42,320 bases of DNA from Betaproteobacteria bacterium (lineage in GTDB: Bacteria; Pseudomonadota; Gammaproteobacteria; Burkholderiales; Rhodocyclaceae). The first letter of the stretch is position 1, and the number at the start of each line of letters is the position of its first letter. The DNA lies in NCBI GenBank assembly GCA_016194935.1, contig JACQAO010000023.1, forward strand, positions 1 to 42,320, in the 5' to 3' direction. Under the pieces are notes generated by a model. The model searched no databases and was not told where the DNA came from. It saw nothing but the letters and a program-made list of their open reading frames with translations. Below are positions 5,675 to 20,234 of this stretch, piece by piece. The position numbers and the translations under genes are program-made.

Positions 5675-8600
5675 CAGTCCGCTTCCATCGACATCAAACT
5701 GGCGTTGCCGCCGGCGGCGGTGGTGTCTACCGTGAGGGTGCGTTCGCTGGCGAAGCGGAGCAGGTAGTGCGGCCCACCGGATTTCGGGCCGGTGCCTGAC
5801 AGACCCGCGCCACCGAAAGGCTGGACACCGACGACGGCGCCGATGATGTTGCGGTTGACGTAGATATTGCCGACCTGCAGACGCGCGACGATGCGCGCCA
5901 CGGTCTCGTCGATGCGGCTGTGGATGCCGAGGGTCAGGCCGTAGCCGGTGGCGGCGATCTGCTCGCAGACGGCATCAAGCTGCCCGGATTGCCAGCGGAT
6001 GACATGCAGGATGGGGCCGAAGACTTCACGCTCGAGACGCGACAAACTGTCGATCTCGACGGCGCGCGGTGCGAAGTAAATGCCCTGGGCCAGGGTGTCG
6101 GCGGCGATGGCGCAGGTGTGAAGCAGGGTGGATGACTTGGTTGACTCTTTGCCGAGCGCGGCCAGTTTTTCGATATGGGCTTCGAGCAGTGCACGGGCGT
6201 TCTCGTCGATCACCGGGCCAACGTCGCTGCGGATGTCGCCGGGGTCGCCGATGTGCAGTTCGGCCATCGCACCCTTGAGCATTGCTATCACTTTGTCGGC
6301 GATATCCGCTTGCACGAACAACACGCGCAACGCCGAACAGCGCAGGCCTGCGGAGTTGAAGGCAGAGGCAATCACATCGCGGACGAGTTGTTCCGGCAAT
6401 GCCGAAGAGTCGGCGATGAGGGCGTTCTGTCCGCCGGTTTCGGCGATCAGCGGAATGATCGCTCCGTCTTTTTCCGCCAGCGTCCGGGCGATGCTCTTCG
6501 CCACTTCGGTCGAGCCGGTGAAAGCCACGCCGGCGCAGTGCGGATCGGCCACCAGGGCCGCGCCGATGCGGCCATCGCCAGGCAGGAAATGCAGTACTTC
6601 GCCAGGAATCCCCGCTTCATGCAACACGCGGATGGCGAGCATGGCGGTGAGCGGCGTCTGCTCCGCCGGCTTGGCGACGACGCTGTTGCCGGCGGCCAGG
6701 GCGGCGGCGATCTGGCCGGTGAAAATGGCCAGCGGAAAATTCCACGGGCTGATGCAGACAAACACCCCGCGCCCGCCGAGATGCAATTCGTTGCGTTCGC
6801 CGGTGGGGCCGGGCAGCACTTGCGGCGCGGCAAATCCGGCGCGCGCCTGGGCGGCGTAATAGCGGCAAAAATCGATCGCTTCGCGTACTTCGGCGACGGC
6901 ATCGGCTTGCGTGCGGCCTCCTTCGCGGACGATCAGCGCAACGAACTCCATCAGCCGCTGCTGCATGAGATCGGCGCTGCCATCCAGCAAAGCGGCGCGG
7001 TGATCGGCAGGGGTGGCGTCCCAGCCGCGCCAGGCAGCGTGGGCGGCGGCCATTGCGGCGGCGGCATTGGCAGCGGATGCAGTGACTACGCTGCCGGTGA
7101 CGTCGCGGCGATTGGCCGGTGAGCAGAGGGTTTGAGCGGGGCCACTCAATTCCCTGCCATCAATCAGCGGCGTCGCACGATAGGTGACCCGACGGCTGGC
7201 TTCAATGGCGGCGGCCAGCAGGTCCAGCGTGGCTTGATCGGACAGGTCGAGACCCTTGCTGTTGAGACGCTGCTCGCCGGCGGCGCGATAGAGTTCGCGC
7301 GGCAGGGGGATGCGCGGATGCGGCTTGGCACGCAGGGCGGCGGCGCTTTCGGCCGGGTCTGCAAGCAGGCTGTCGAGCGGCAGAGCGGCATCAGCGATGC
7401 GGTTGACGAAGGAGGTGTTGGCGCCGTTTTCCAGCAAGCGGCGCACCAGGTAGGCGAGCAGGTCTTCGTGGCTGCCGACCGGCGCATACACCCGGCACGG
7501 ACGGTTCCATTTATTCGGGCCGACCACTTCGTCGTATAGCTCCTCGCCCATGCCATGCAGACGTTGATACTCCCAGTCCTCATTGCTACCTGCGGCGCTG
7601 GCGATCTCGGCGATGGCGGCCAGGGTGTGGGCATTGTGGGTGGCGAAAGCAGGATAGAAAACAGCGGGGTCGGCGAACAGGCGGCGGGCGCAGGCGAGAT
7701 AGGAAACATCCGTCGCCAGCTTGCGCGTGAACACCGGGTAAGTCGACAGACCGCGCTCCTGCGCAAGCTTCACTTCGGCGTCCCAGTAGGCGCCCTTGAC
7801 CAGGCGCACCATCAGGCGGCGCGGCTTATCCGGCGCGCGCCGGGCGAGTTCGGCGAGCCAGTCCAGGGTCGGCAGGGCGCGCTTCTGGTAGGCCTGCACG
7901 GCGAGGCCCAGGCCGTTCCAGCCGGCCAGCTCGGGATCGAGGGCGAGCGCTTCGATGATGTCAAGCGAGAGTTCCAGGCGGTCGGCTTCCTCGGCGTCGA
8001 TGGTAAAACCAATCTCCGCAGCCTTGGCCTGGAGCGCCAGAGTCTTGACGACGGGCAACAGTTCCCGCATGACGCGCGCGCGCTGCGCCACTTCATAGCG
8101 CGGGTGCAAGGCCGACAGCTTGACCGAGATCGAGGGCGCGGCAAGCGCCGGTCGATCTGCATGTTCCGGCCTGCCGGCCTCGTTGCCGATGGCGGTAATA
8201 GCGGCGGCGTAGGACTCGAAGTAGCGCCGCGCGTCATGCATCGTCCGCGCCGATTCGCCCAGCATGTCGTAGGTATGGCGATAGCCCCGGCTTTCGGCGC
8301 CGCGCGCGCGTTGCAGAGCCTCGGTCATGCTGCGGCCCATGACGAACTGCTGGCCGAGAATACGCATCGCCGCCAGCATCGCCTGGCGGATCACGGGTTC
8401 GCCGGTACGCGCCAGCAGGCGTTTGAAGGTGCCGGCCAGATCGCGGTCCGCATTATCGAGATTGACCAAGCGGCCCGTCAGCATCAGCGCCCAGGTCGAG
8501 GCGTTGACGAACAGGCTGTGCGAGCTGCCGAGACGCTGATCCCACGCGGCGCTGCCGATCTTGTCCTTGATCAGCAGGTCGGCGGTGTGTGCGTCGGGGA

Positions 8601-8889
8601 TGCGCAGCAGCGCCTCCGCCAGGCACATCAGGACGATGCCCTCGCGCGAGGAAAGATCGTAGGTGCTGAGAAAGGCGTCGATGCCGCCACTCTCGCTGCG
8701 CCGTTCGCGCACGGCCTGCACCAGCGGTCTGGCGCGCTCGGCAATACGGGCGCGCTCATCGTGCGAAAAACGGGCGCGCTCTACGAGTTCCTCAAGCAGT
8801 TGAGTTTCGTCGCGCCGGTAGTGGTCGCGGATCGCAGCGCGCAGGCTGGTGCTGGTGGTCGCCGGGCCGGTTGCCATAATCAGACGCAT
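5674..8889 (-). CDS. putA: Bifunctional proline dehydrogenase / L-glutamate-gamma-semialdehyde dehydrogenase
   Basis: 1071 residues, the short PutA type without an N-terminal ribbon-helix-helix domain, so it should not repress its own gene. The FAD-dependent proline dehydrogenase barrel covers about residues 70-480, with [26 protein letters not shown] and [13 protein letters not shown]. The NAD-dependent aldehyde dehydrogenase half covers about 560-1030, with [21 protein letters not shown], Glu817 in AETGGQNA and the nucleophile Cys851 in [10 protein letters not shown]. It oxidises proline to glutamate, feeding electrons to quinone and NAD+. Start codon choice between Met1 and Met5 (8877) is open. 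It is co-directional with the downstream kinase gene and overlaps it. Confidence 0.95.
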   Translation of the reverse strand: MRLIMATGPATTSTSLRAAIRDHYRRDETQLLEELVERARFSHDERARIAERARPLVQAVRERRSESGGIDAFLSTYDLSSREGIVLMCLAEALLRIPDAHTADLLIKDKIGSAAWDQRLGSSHSLFVNASTWALMLTGRLVNLDNADRDLAGTFKRLLARTGEPVIRQAMLAAMRILGQQFVMGRSMTEALQRARGAESRGYRHTYDMLGESARTMHDARRYFESYAAAITAIGNEAGRPEHADRPALAAPSISVKLSALHPRYEVAQRARVMRELLPVVKTLALQAKAAEIGFTIDAEEADRLELSLDIIEALALDPELAGWNGLGLAVQAYQKRALPTLDWLAELARRAPDKPRRLMVRLVKGAYWDAEVKLAQERGLSTYPVFTRKLATDVSYLACARRLFADPAVFYPAFATHNAHTLAAIAEIASAAGSNEDWEYQRLHGMGEELYDEVVGPNKWNRPCRVYAPVGSHEDLLAYLVRRLLENGANTSFVNRIADAALPLDSLLADPAESAAALRAKPHPRIPLPRELYRAAGEQRLNSKGLDLSDQATLDLLAAAIEASRRVTYRATPLIDGRELSGPAQTLCSPANRRDVTGSVVTASAANAAAAMAAAHAAWRGWDATPADHRAALLDGSADLMQQRLMEFVALIVREGGRTQADAVAEVREAIDFCRYYAAQARAGFAAPQVLPGPTGERNELHLGGRGVFVCISPWNFPLAIFTGQIAAALAAGNSVVAKPAEQTPLTAMLAIRVLHEAGIPGEVLHFLPGDGRIGAALVADPHCAGVAFTGSTEVAKSIARTLAEKDGAIIPLIAETGGQNALIADSSALPEQLVRDVIASAFNSAGLRCSALRVLFVQADIADKVIAMLKGAMAELHIGDPGDIRSDVGPVIDENARALLEAHIEKLAALGKESTKSSTLLHTCAIAADTLAQGIYFAPRAVEIDSLSRLEREVFGPILHVIRWQSGQLDAVCEQIAATGYGLTLGIHSRIDETVARIVARLQVGNIYVNRNIIGAVVGVQPFGGAGLSGTGPKSGGPHYLLRFASERTLTVDTTAAGGNASLMSMEAD

Positions 8890-8931
8890 CCGCCGGAACC
8901 GGCTGTTTGCTTGCCGGACATGGCCGCAGTA

Positions 8932-10911
8932 TTAATCGGCAGGGTTGTACTTCTTCAGGAAGGCTTCCACCGCGCTGTAGAAGCGATAGCGGTTTTCCTC
9001 CTTGAGGAAGCCGTGGCCCTCGCTTGACAACACCATCCACTCATAGGTCTTGCCGTGCTCTTTGAGGGCGTCGCGCATTTCCTGGCCGTGTATCAGCGGA
9101 ACCCGGCGATCCTCGCTGCCATAAGCCAGCAGTACCGGCGCCTTGATTGACGCCACCTGCTTGATCGGCGAAGTCGCAGCGAACTGCGCCTGCATGGTAT
9201 CCGGGTCGCCAACCTGTTTCTTCATGCCGTACCTGGCCCACAGCGAATCGGCAAAGTCAGATGAGTTGTAACTGAACATCAAACCAATATCGGTAACGCC
9301 GACGTAATTGATGCCGCAACGATATTCATCCGGATCTTTGGCCAGGCCCATCATGGTGGCGTAGCCGCCATAGCTGGCGCCCATGATGCACACCCTGCCC
9401 GGATTCACCGTGCCTTGCTTGACCAGATAGCTCACGCCATCAGATAAATCATCCTGCATGGCCAGGCCCCAGGTGCGCCAACCTGCCGTGAAGTGCTTCC
9501 AGCCAAAACCGGTGGAGCCGCGATATTCCGGTTGCAGCACGGCATAGCCCCGGCTGGCGAGAAACTGCACTTCCGGATTGAAGCCCCACTCATCGCGCAT
9601 ATAGGGTCCGCCGTGCACCAGTACGATCAAGGGCAACTGCGTAGCCGGACGACCGGCGGGCAACGTCAGGTAGGCCGGAATTTTCAAGCCGTCCCGCGCC
9701 GCATAGCTGATGACCTGAGTGGGCGACATCCGCTCGGGTTTGAGCCAGGGCCGGCTGGCAATCAACTCTTCCAAACGGCCTTTCTCCATGTCGAGCAGGA
9801 AGTAACGACCAGGGTCGGTATCCGACGAGGAATACACCAGCACGCGCTTCCTGGCGTCGCCGCTGATCTGGTTTATTTTTCCGGGCAGGGCTTTGTCGAC
9901 GGTCGCCTGGGCGCGCGCCCAGGCCGCATCCATCCAGTAAAACTCCGGCTTCATGCCCTCGGCGCGTATGCCCACCATGCGATGCCCGCGCCTGGTAAAG
10001 ACCAGCCCGCCATCCAGGTCTGCCCCGCCGTGAGCCAGCACCCTCTCGCCCAAAGTCTGTTTGGCGAAATCAAAAACGTAAATTGCGCTGTGGTCGCTAT
10101 CCCGCCAGGAGCTGACGTACAGCGTCTTGCCGTCTTCATCGAAGGCCAGCGGAGTAAAGGCTCGCTTGGCGGCGTCGAACTCGCCGATTTTTTGCCATTT
10201 CGCGCCGGGCTGCTCACGATGCAGAACCGTTACCGTCTTGCCGTCTTCCGATGTTGCCGAAACCACCCGCAATTGCTGTTTTCCGTCGAACACAAAATCA
10301 CCGGAATTGCGCGGCGTTCCTTCGGTCAGGGTTTCGGTGATCCTGCCGGTACGGGTGTTCAGGCGAAAAGCGTTTTTCTGCGGGTCTCCGCGCTGTCCAT
10401 AGCTTAATTCGCCGCCCTCGGCGACGATGTCGTCGCTGCCATCCTGATATGAAGTGACGTAATTCATCCACTTCACCACCATCACCAGGGCCGCCGAGCG
10501 CGCTTGCTTGCGTTGGGCCGGCACCAACTCCCTGAAACCCTCGCCATCCGCATCAACGGCGTACAAACCACTGCCGGGCTGCTCGCCCAGCTCCGCTTCC
10601 AGGTCGATGATATTGAATACCAGGCGCTTATCGTTCACCCAGTGGAACTGGGCCACATCGGCATCGTTGAAGCCGGCCACGGGCTTGATGTCGCGTTTGT
10701 CAATATCCATCACCACCAGGCGCCGGCGACCGGCGACCGATGCCGTAAAGGCCAGCAGCTTGCCATCGGGCGACAGGGATGCATTGCCGGAAGCCGGATG
10801 TTTGAAAAATTGATCCACCGGCACAGGCTGCGGCGCCTCGGCTCGCGCTGCGGACGCTCCAAACAAACAAAAACCCAGGACCAAAGCAGCAATGCTGGCC
10901 GCTTTCGTCAT
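8932..10911 (-). CDS. Exported S9 prolyl-oligopeptidase-family peptidase
   Basis: 659 residues from ATG 10911, chosen because MTKAASIAALVLGFCLFG followed by ASAARA is a clean signal peptide; an in-frame extension upstream would bury it inside gyrB. The middle part is a beta-propeller-like region with repeated SPDGK-type blades. The C-terminal alpha/beta hydrolase has VHGGPYMRDEWGF, nucleophile Ser513 in GASYGG, Asp601 in GSEDRRVP and His633 in SEGHGF. It probably cleaves dipeptides or acylated amino acids from short peptides in the periplasm. It begins 13 bases after the gyrB stop with no obvious ribosome binding site, so it may be read through from gyrB. It lies directly upstream of putA; a shared role in peptide or proline scavenging is possible but only inferred. 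Confidence 0.9.
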   Translation of the reverse strand: MTKAASIAALVLGFCLFGASAARAEAPQPVPVDQFFKHPASGNASLSPDGKLLAFTASVAGRRRLVVMDIDKRDIKPVAGFNDADVAQFHWVNDKRLVFNIIDLEAELGEQPGSGLYAVDADGEGFRELVPAQRKQARSAALVMVVKWMNYVTSYQDGSDDIVAEGGELSYGQRGDPQKNAFRLNTRTGRITETLTEGTPRNSGDFVFDGKQQLRVVSATSEDGKTVTVLHREQPGAKWQKIGEFDAAKRAFTPLAFDEDGKTLYVSSWRDSDHSAIYVFDFAKQTLGERVLAHGGADLDGGLVFTRRGHRMVGIRAEGMKPEFYWMDAAWARAQATVDKALPGKINQISGDARKRVLVYSSSDTDPGRYFLLDMEKGRLEELIASRPWLKPERMSPTQVISYAARDGLKIPAYLTLPAGRPATQLPLIVLVHGGPYMRDEWGFNPEVQFLASRGYAVLQPEYRGSTGFGWKHFTAGWRTWGLAMQDDLSDGVSYLVKQGTVNPGRVCIMGASYGGYATMMGLAKDPDEYRCGINYVGVTDIGLMFSYNSSDFADSLWARYGMKKQVGDPDTMQAQFAATSPIKQVASIKAPVLLAYGSEDRRVPLIHGQEMRDALKEHGKTYEWMVLSSEGHGFLKEENRYRFYSAVEAFLKKYNPAD

Positions 10912-10924
10912 TGACGATACTGCG

Positions 10925-14516
<3,592 letters not shown>

Positions 14517-14729
14517 ATTTAAACACCTTATAAAGAATATGCACCCACGGAAACTGTGGAAAACACATTAAAATTTAATTATTTCAAATAATTGCTCATT
14601 GTATAAAGCTCTGGAAAACCCCTCGCGCAGCCTGTGGAACAATGTGCGTTGTTTATTGTATCTGGTGAATTGCCGCGTTTATTCACAATTCATCCCACGC
14701 TTTTACAGAAACAGTACATTGCTATCGCC
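14517..14729. other. dnaA-dnaN spacer: candidate oriC with DnaA boxes
   Basis: It contains an AT-rich core (about 14565-14610) and DnaA-box sequences: TTATTCACA at 14679-14687 (+), TTTTCCACA at 14555-14563 (-) and the one-mismatch TGTTCCACA at 14633-14641 (-). Box clustering beside an AT-rich stretch next to dnaA is the usual bacterial origin layout. The dnaN promoter must also lie here. Confidence 0.5.
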
Positions 14730-16130
14730 TTAGCTTTTGAGTGACTGCATTAACACATGCACATCATTGCCGAGCTGTGCATCTTTGGCGCGCAGGTCCG
14801 TGATTGTACGGCAGGCATGGAGTACGGTGGTGTGATCGCGTCCGCCAAAAGCTTCGCCAATTTCCGGCAAGCTATGGTGGGTAAGGTCGCGCGCCAGCCA
14901 CATGGCGATTTGACGCGGCCTGGCGATGGCGCGGGTGCGTTTTTTCGAATGCATCTCGGCAACCTTGAGTTTGTAATAGTCGGCTACCGTTTTCTGGATT
15001 AACTCAAGCGTAAGCAGACGATTGGTGGCGCCGAAAATATCCTTCAGGGCGTCTTTGGCCAGATCCATGCTTACTTCACGTCCGTGAAAACGGGCGTAGG
15101 CGAGCACTTTATTCAGCGCTCCCTCCAGCTCGCGTACATTGGTGCGCAGGTTTTTTGCGATCAGGAAAGCGACGTCGTCACCGAGTGAAATTTTTGCGAC
15201 TTCGGCTTTTTTCTTCAGGATGGCTACCCGCATCTCCGGTTCCGGCGGCTCGATCTGCACCGTCAGCCCCCAGTCAAAACGCGACACCAGGCGCTCCTCC
15301 AGGCCGGTGACGTCTTTCGGATAGGTATCGGAAGTAATGACGATCTGTTTCTTGGCTTCGACCAGGGCATTGAAGGCGTAAAAAAATTCTTCCTGGGTGC
15401 GGTTTTTATTGTTAAAGAACTGAATGTCGTCGATCAGCAGCAGATCCAGTGTGCGGTAATAGCGTTTGAAAACGTCGAAGGCTTTTTGCTGGTAGGCGCG
15501 CACCACGTCGGCAAAATAATCTTCGGCATGAACATAGCGGATCACCATGTTCGGATTATGACGCCATACTTCATTGCCCAGCGCGTGTATCAGGTGGGTT
15601 TTACCCAGGCCGACGCCGCCGTAGACAAACAAAGGGTTGTAGGAGGTGCCAGGATTGAGCGCTACCTGCTGCGCCGCCGCGCGCGCCAGGTCATTGGCGC
15701 GACCGGTGACCAGGGTGTCGAACGTAAATGCGGGATTGAGCCGGGTTTTTTCATAGGCGCTATCTTCAACACGCGATCTGGGTGCGGTTGCGCCCGCTGC
15801 TGCAGCCGAACTCACCGGAGGCTGCTGTGCAACTGCGGGGGCCGGGCCGGGCGTCGTCGTGTTTTCACGCAGAGCGAGACAGATGCTGACCGGCTCCGGA
15901 AAAAACTGCTGACTCAAGGTTTGTATCTGCTCCAGATAGCGTTCACGCACCCATTGCAGGACAAATCTGTTGGGCGCTATCAGGCGTAACCGGGTGGGGG
16001 ACATGCCGGCGGATGACGCACAATCACCCCCTTCATCCTCCAGGCGCAAGGTCTTTATCCAGGTGTTGTATTGCTGTGCAGGCAGTTCTTTTTCGAACCG
16101 ATTCAGACAGGCAGACCAGAATTCGCTCAT
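14730..16130 (-). CDS. dnaA: Chromosomal replication initiator protein DnaA
   Basis: 466 residues. Domain I (about 1-90) is [20 protein letters not shown] onward. A proline/alanine-rich linker covers about 95-125. The AAA+ domain III has Walker [11 protein letters not shown] near 170 and Walker [10 protein letters not shown] near 233. Domain IV carries the box-recognition signature [15 protein letters not shown] near 433. It binds DnaA boxes, opens the origin and loads the helicase. Transcription runs leftward away from rpmH. A perfect box at 16257-16265 upstream suggests autoregulation. Confidence 0.98.
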   Translation of the reverse strand: MSEFWSACLNRFEKELPAQQYNTWIKTLRLEDEGGDCASSAGMSPTRLRLIAPNRFVLQWVRERYLEQIQTLSQQFFPEPVSICLALRENTTTPGPAPAVAQQPPVSSAAAAGATAPRSRVEDSAYEKTRLNPAFTFDTLVTGRANDLARAAAQQVALNPGTSYNPLFVYGGVGLGKTHLIHALGNEVWRHNPNMVIRYVHAEDYFADVVRAYQQKAFDVFKRYYRTLDLLLIDDIQFFNNKNRTQEEFFYAFNALVEAKKQIVITSDTYPKDVTGLEERLVSRFDWGLTVQIEPPEPEMRVAILKKKAEVAKISLGDDVAFLIAKNLRTNVRELEGALNKVLAYARFHGREVSMDLAKDALKDIFGATNRLLTLELIQKTVADYYKLKVAEMHSKKRTRAIARPRQIAMWLARDLTHHSLPEIGEAFGGRDHTTVLHACRTITDLRAKDAQLGNDVHVLMQSLKS

Positions 16131-16343
16131 CGTGCTCAGGAACCCGTCGGGTAGTTTTAATACATTGATATTATTATTTATTTTAGTTCTGACGCAGACC
16201 TTCTCCCGAGGCCGCGCCGAACCACTGGGAGGGCATTCTAATGGTTTTTTAAAAAGTTATCCACAGGCCTGATAAAAAATACTACTTGACAGAATTGACC
16301 TGAAAAGCTGTAATCGCGGGTTCTTTTTTCTAGGATAATCGCC
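16131..16343. other. dnaA-rpmH divergent spacer with a perfect DnaA box
   Basis: TTATCCACA lies at 16257-16265 (+), beside an A/T run (16245-16258). A second AT-rich stretch lies at 16156-16186, just upstream of dnaA. It holds the dnaA and rpmH promoters. It could form part of a two-part origin together with the dnaA-dnaN spacer, as described for some pseudomonads, but only one clear box is seen here. Confidence 0.45.
16286..16314 (+). promoter_or_regulatory. Promoter of the rpmH-rnpA-yidD-yidC operon
   Basis: TTGACA (16286-16291), 17-base spacer, TGTAAT (16309-16314): a near-consensus sigma-70 promoter 30 bases before the rpmH start. Confidence 0.72.
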
Positions 16344-16478
16344 ATGAAACGCACTTATCAGCCTTCGGTTGTGCGCCGCAAGCGCACCCACGGCTTTCTG
16401 GTACGTATGCGTACTCGCGGTGGCCGTGCCGTGATTCGCGCGCGTCGCGCCAAGGGGCGTAGTCGCCTGGGTGTTTAA
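16344..16478 (+). CDS. rpmH: 50S ribosomal protein L34
   Basis: 44 residues, [18 protein letters not shown] onward, strongly basic, ending RLGV: the near-universal L34 sequence and length. First gene of the rightward operon behind a strong promoter; rnpA follows 50 bases downstream, as in most bacteria. Confidence 0.97.
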   Translation: MKRTYQPSVVRRKRTHGFLVRMRTRGGRAVIRARRAKGRSRLGV

Positions 16479-16528
16479 ACCTTGACCTTGCGCCTGACCG
16501 GGACGGGGGCGTTACGGACACTGTAGAT

Positions 16529-16900
16529 ATGGACTTCGGTTTTCGCGGCGAACACAGGCTGCACGCCGCCATGGAATTTTCTTCGGTGTTCGCTGCCCGC
16601 CGTGTGTTGCGCGGCGCGCATTTCAACCTGCACTATCATTCCAGTCCCGCGAAGCCAGGAGTCGCCTCGGCAGGGGGCCGCCTTGGGCTGGTGATTGCAA
16701 AAAAACTGGCGCGCCGGGCGGTACAGCGCAATCTCCTGAAGCGCCTGGCGCGCGAAGCGTTCCGGCATGCGCGACACGAATTACCGCACTACGATCTGGT
16801 ATTGCGCCTCTCCAAACCAGCCGGACACAGCCTGGACAGTGAAGCACGGCGGGCCTGGCGCGCTGATGTCGAGCAATTGCTGGCGCGCCTGCCGCGATGA
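16529..16900 (+). CDS. rnpA: Ribonuclease P protein component
   Basis: 123 residues, basic. It has the family start [19 protein letters not shown] and the RNA-binding stretch [20 protein letters not shown], which corresponds to the conserved RNR region. It assists the RNase P RNA in trimming tRNA 5' ends. It overlaps yidD by 4 bases (ATGA), the standard linkage. No strong ribosome binding site precedes ATG 16529. Confidence 0.95.
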   Translation: MDFGFRGEHRLHAAMEFSSVFAARRVLRGAHFNLHYHSSPAKPGVASAGGRLGLVIAKKLARRAVQRNLLKRLAREAFRHARHELPHYDLVLRLSKPAGHSLDSEARRAWRADVEQLLARLPR

Positions 16901-17118
16901 AGTTGCTGCCGATTTCTCCGCTGGTGGGTCTAATCCGCGTGTATCAATATGCAATCAGCCCGCTACTTGGATCCAGGTGCCGTTTTCACCCAAGTTGTTC
17001 GGAATACGCCATCGAGGCGTTGCGACGTCACGGCGCATGGGCGGGCCTGTGGATGGCGCTGCGGCGTGTGTTGCGATGCAATCCGTGGCATCCGGGCGGA
17101 TTCGACCCGGTTCCCTGA
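16897..17118 (+). CDS. yidD: Membrane protein insertion efficiency factor YidD
   Basis: 73 residues. The family core [20 protein letters not shown] and the later [13 protein letters not shown] with three conserved cysteines are present. The N-terminal amphipathic helix (LIRVYQYAI) associates with the inner membrane. It is thought to assist YidC-dependent insertion, and its place between rnpA and yidC is the conserved one. Confidence 0.95.
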   Translation: MKLLPISPLVGLIRVYQYAISPLLGSRCRFHPSCSEYAIEALRRHGAWAGLWMALRRVLRCNPWHPGGFDPVP

Positions 17119-17221
17119 CCCTCAGGGATTCGGCTTACAAACGAATCGGCTGAACACCTTATAATTGCCTGCTAATTGCCACTAATTGCCCGCTTTGACG
17201 CCCTGAACCAAGAAAGTATCG

Positions 17222-18883
17222 ATGGACAATCAACGTTTGATTCTGCTGCTGGTGTTCTCCTTTTCCCTGGTCATGCTTTGGGAGGCCTGGCAGAAACAGG
17301 AGCTGCCGAGAACTGCGCCGCTGGCTGTGGCAACCCAGGGCGCAGCGGCTACGCCGTCCGCCGCCGCCATCCCGGTACCTACGACTGAGCCGGGTGCGAC
17401 AAATCCCGCCGCCGCACCGTTACCTGCTGCGGTGACAGCCCCGGCAGCGGCCACGCCGGCCATGCTGGTGGTCAACACCGATCTTTTCGTGGCCCGGATA
17501 TCCGCCCAGGGCGGGGATCTGGTGCACCTGGAGCTTACCCAGCAGCGTGCTACCGAGGACAAGACCAGGAATTTCGTGCTTTTCGACAACGGGACGCAGC
17601 ATTTCTATGAGGCGCAGAGCGGCCTGACCGGCGAGGGGCAGGTCAATCACAAAAGCATTTACCAGCTTCCGGCCAGCGAATATCGTCTCAAGGATGGTCA
17701 GGACACCCTCGAGGTGCGCCTGGCGGCCCCGGTATCCGCCAATGGTTTGAGGGTGGAGAAAATCTATACTTTCCACCGCGGCAGTTATGAGATTGGCATT
17801 TCTCATCAGATCGTTAATCAAGGCGCGCTTCCGGTCAGCCTGCACGCCTATTTCCAGATCGCCCGTGACAGCAAGCCGCCGGAAGGCAATCCACACATGG
17901 TCAGCACCTTTACCGGGCCGGCGGTGTACACCGAACAGGAGAAATACCAGAAGATCAGTTTTGAGGACATTGCCAAGGGCAAGGACAAGCACGCGACCAA
18001 AGCAGATAACGGTTGGATTGCCATGGTTCAGCATTATTTTGTCGCGGCTCTGCTGCCGCCCGACAAGGTCGAGCGTGAATTTTTTACCCGCAAGATTGGT
18101 GACGATCTCTACAGTGCCGGCGTGATCCTGCCGGTGGGGACGATTGCGCCGGGGGCCACCGGCAAGATCGGCGTGCAGCTGTATGCCGGCCCGCAGGAGC
18201 AGGACAAGCTGGCGAAGATTGCGCCCGGCTTGAACCTGGTGGTGGATTACGGCTGGCTGACGGTGGTGGCTGCGCCTTTGTTCTGGGTGCTGGAGTTGTT
18301 GCACAAGCTGGTTGGCAACTGGGGTTGGTCGATCATTTTACTGACCGTGCTGCTGAAGCTGATTTTCTTCCCGCTCTCAGCCGCCAGCTTCAAGTCCATG
18401 GCGAAAATGAAGCTGGTCACGCCCAAGATGACCAAGCTCAAGGAAACTTACGGCGACGACAAGACGCGCCTGCAGCAGGAAATGATGGAGCTGTACAAGC
18501 GCGAAAAAATCAATCCGTTTGGCAGTTGCCTGCCTATGCTGGTGCAGATTCCCGTGTTCATTTCGCTGTACTGGGTGCTGCTCGGCACCGCCGAGATGCG
18601 TTATGCGCCCTGGTTGGGATGGATTCAGGACTTGTCGGCCAAAGACCCCTATTACATCCTGCCGCTGCTGATGGGTGCGACCATGTTGATGCAGACCAGG
18701 CTGAACCCGACGCCGCCGGATCCGATCCAGGCCAAGGTGATGACTTTCATGCCTATCGTGTTTACCGGCATGTTCCTGTTTTCTCCGGCGGGGCTGGTGC
18801 TTTACTGGACGGTCAATAATCTGCTGTCGATAGCCCAGCAGTGGCAGATCAACCGAATGATCGAGGGTGGCAAAAAGACTTAG
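17222..18883 (+). CDS. yidC: Membrane protein insertase YidC
   Basis: 553 residues. N-terminal anchor ([18 protein letters not shown]), an alanine/proline-rich linker (about 35-80), a large periplasmic beta-domain (about 85-340), then the conserved core of five membrane helices ([38 protein letters not shown]; near the end [18 protein letters not shown]). The positively charged groove Arg and the cytoplasmic helical hairpin ([20 protein letters not shown]) are in place. It inserts inner-membrane proteins, including the ATP synthase a and c subunits encoded in this window. mnmE starts inside its last codons. Confidence 0.97.
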   Translation: MDNQRLILLLVFSFSLVMLWEAWQKQELPRTAPLAVATQGAAATPSAAAIPVPTTEPGATNPAAAPLPAAVTAPAAATPAMLVVNTDLFVARISAQGGDLVHLELTQQRATEDKTRNFVLFDNGTQHFYEAQSGLTGEGQVNHKSIYQLPASEYRLKDGQDTLEVRLAAPVSANGLRVEKIYTFHRGSYEIGISHQIVNQGALPVSLHAYFQIARDSKPPEGNPHMVSTFTGPAVYTEQEKYQKISFEDIAKGKDKHATKADNGWIAMVQHYFVAALLPPDKVEREFFTRKIGDDLYSAGVILPVGTIAPGATGKIGVQLYAGPQEQDKLAKIAPGLNLVVDYGWLTVVAAPLFWVLELLHKLVGNWGWSIILLTVLLKLIFFPLSAASFKSMAKMKLVTPKMTKLKETYGDDKTRLQQEMMELYKREKINPFGSCLPMLVQIPVFISLYWVLLGTAEMRYAPWLGWIQDLSAKDPYYILPLLMGATMLMQTRLNPTPPDPIQAKVMTFMPIVFTGMFLFSPAGLVLYWTVNNLLSIAQQWQINRMIEGGKKT

Positions 18884-20234
18884 CGGGTTTGGCGACACCA
18901 TTGCCGCCATTGCCACCGCCCCGGGGCGGGGCGGCATCGGCGTGGTGCGCGTCTCGGGGGCGGCGCTGAGGGGCCTGGCCGAGGCGCTCGGCGGCACACA
19001 ATCGCTACAACCGCGTCTGGCCAGTCTGACGACCTTTCGTGCAGCCGATCAGCAGCCGCTGGACCAGGGTCTGCTGGTTTATTTTCCAGCTCCGCATTCT
19101 TTCACCGGCGAAGACGTCCTCGAACTCCACGGCCATGGCGGGCCGGTGGTGCTGCAAATGCTGTTGCAGCGTTGCCTGGAACTTGGCGCCCGGCTGGCGG
19201 AGCCAGGCGAATTTACCCGCCGCGCCTATCTCAACGGCAAGCTGGATCTGGCCCAGGCTGAAGCGGTTGCCGATCTGATCGACGCCTCCACAGCCCAGGC
19301 GGCGCGCTCGGCATTGCGTTCGCTGTCCGGAGAGTTTTCCCTGGCAGTGCATGGCCTGGTGGCGCGTCTGGTCGAATTGCGCATGCTGATCGAGGCGACC
19401 CTCGACTTCCCGGATGAGGAGATCGAGGCGGACCGGATACTCCGTGACCAGCATGCGGCCAGCCGTCTGCTGCGAATGCGTGACGACCTTGCCAGTTTGC
19501 GCACCCGCGCCCGGCAGGGCAGCCTGTTGCGCAGCGGCCTGCAGGTGGTGCTGGCCGGCCCGCCCAATGTCGGTAAGTCCTCGTTGCTGAACCGCCTGGC
19601 CGGCGAGGAGCGGGCCATTGTCACGGATATCCCCGGCACCACCCGCGATGCGGTGCGTGAAACCATCCAGATCGAAGGCATCCCTTTGCATATCATCGAC
19701 ACAGCCGGCTTGCGCGAAACCGGGGATAGCGTGGAAAAGCTCGGCATCGAAAGAAGCTGGCGCGAGATTGAGCGCGCCGACGTGCTGCTGCAGATGGTTG
19801 ATGCCGCTGTCGGCATGACTGCCGCAGATCACGCAATCGCAGCGCGGCTGCCGTCTGGCGTCGAACGCCTGATTGTGCACAACAAGTGCGATCTTGCCGG
19901 CCTCGCCGCCGGGCGCCATGAAGAGAGTGGCCAGGCGCACTTACTGCTGTCGGCCTTGACTGGCGCCGGGATAGATCTGCTGCATGACGAGCTGCTGCGT
20001 GTCGCGGGCTGGCAGGGGCATGGCGAGGACGTAATCCTGGCGCGCGAGCGGCATTTGCACGCGCTCGATGCCGCCGGGCGCCACCTTGACCAGGCTGCGA
20101 CGGAACTGGAACGCAGCGAGCTGTGCGCCGAAGAGCTGCGTCTGGCGCAGGATGCATTGAGCAGTATCGCCGGCGAGTTCACGGCAGACGATTTGCTGGG
20201 TGAAATTTTTTCGCGCTTCTGCATCGGCAAGTAA
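18867..20234 (+). CDS. mnmE: tRNA uridine-5-carboxymethylaminomethyl modification GTPase MnmE
   Basis: 455 residues from GTG 18867, overlapping yidC by 17 bases. The N-terminal folate-binding domain starts [20 protein letters not shown]. The G domain has Walker [15 protein letters not shown] near 231, [15 protein letters not shown] and NKCD. The C-terminus is FCIGK with the conserved Cys452. With MnmG it forms cmnm5U34 on tRNAs. MnmG is encoded 165-198 bases further on, after one intervening gene and the parS sites. Confidence 0.96.
   Translation: MAKRLSGFGDTIAAIATAPGRGGIGVVRVSGAALRGLAEALGGTQSLQPRLASLTTFRAADQQPLDQGLLVYFPAPHSFTGEDVLELHGHGGPVVLQMLLQRCLELGARLAEPGEFTRRAYLNGKLDLAQAEAVADLIDASTAQAARSALRSLSGEFSLAVHGLVARLVELRMLIEATLDFPDEEIEADRILRDQHAASRLLRMRDDLASLRTRARQGSLLRSGLQVVLAGPPNVGKSSLLNRLAGEERAIVTDIPGTTRDAVRETIQIEGIPLHIIDTAGLRETGDSVEKLGIERSWREIERADVLLQMVDAAVGMTAADHAIAARLPSGVERLIVHNKCDLAGLAAGRHEESGQAHLLLSALTGAGIDLLHDELLRVAGWQGHGEDVILARERHLHALDAAGRHLDQAATELERSELCAEELRLAQDALSSIAGEFTADDLLGEIFSRFCIGK

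Noticed and set aside
7555..9027. 490-codon frame on the + strand opposite putA
   Set aside because: It shadows conserved putA sequence; low-complexity Gln/His/Gly/Arg-rich translation without a domain.
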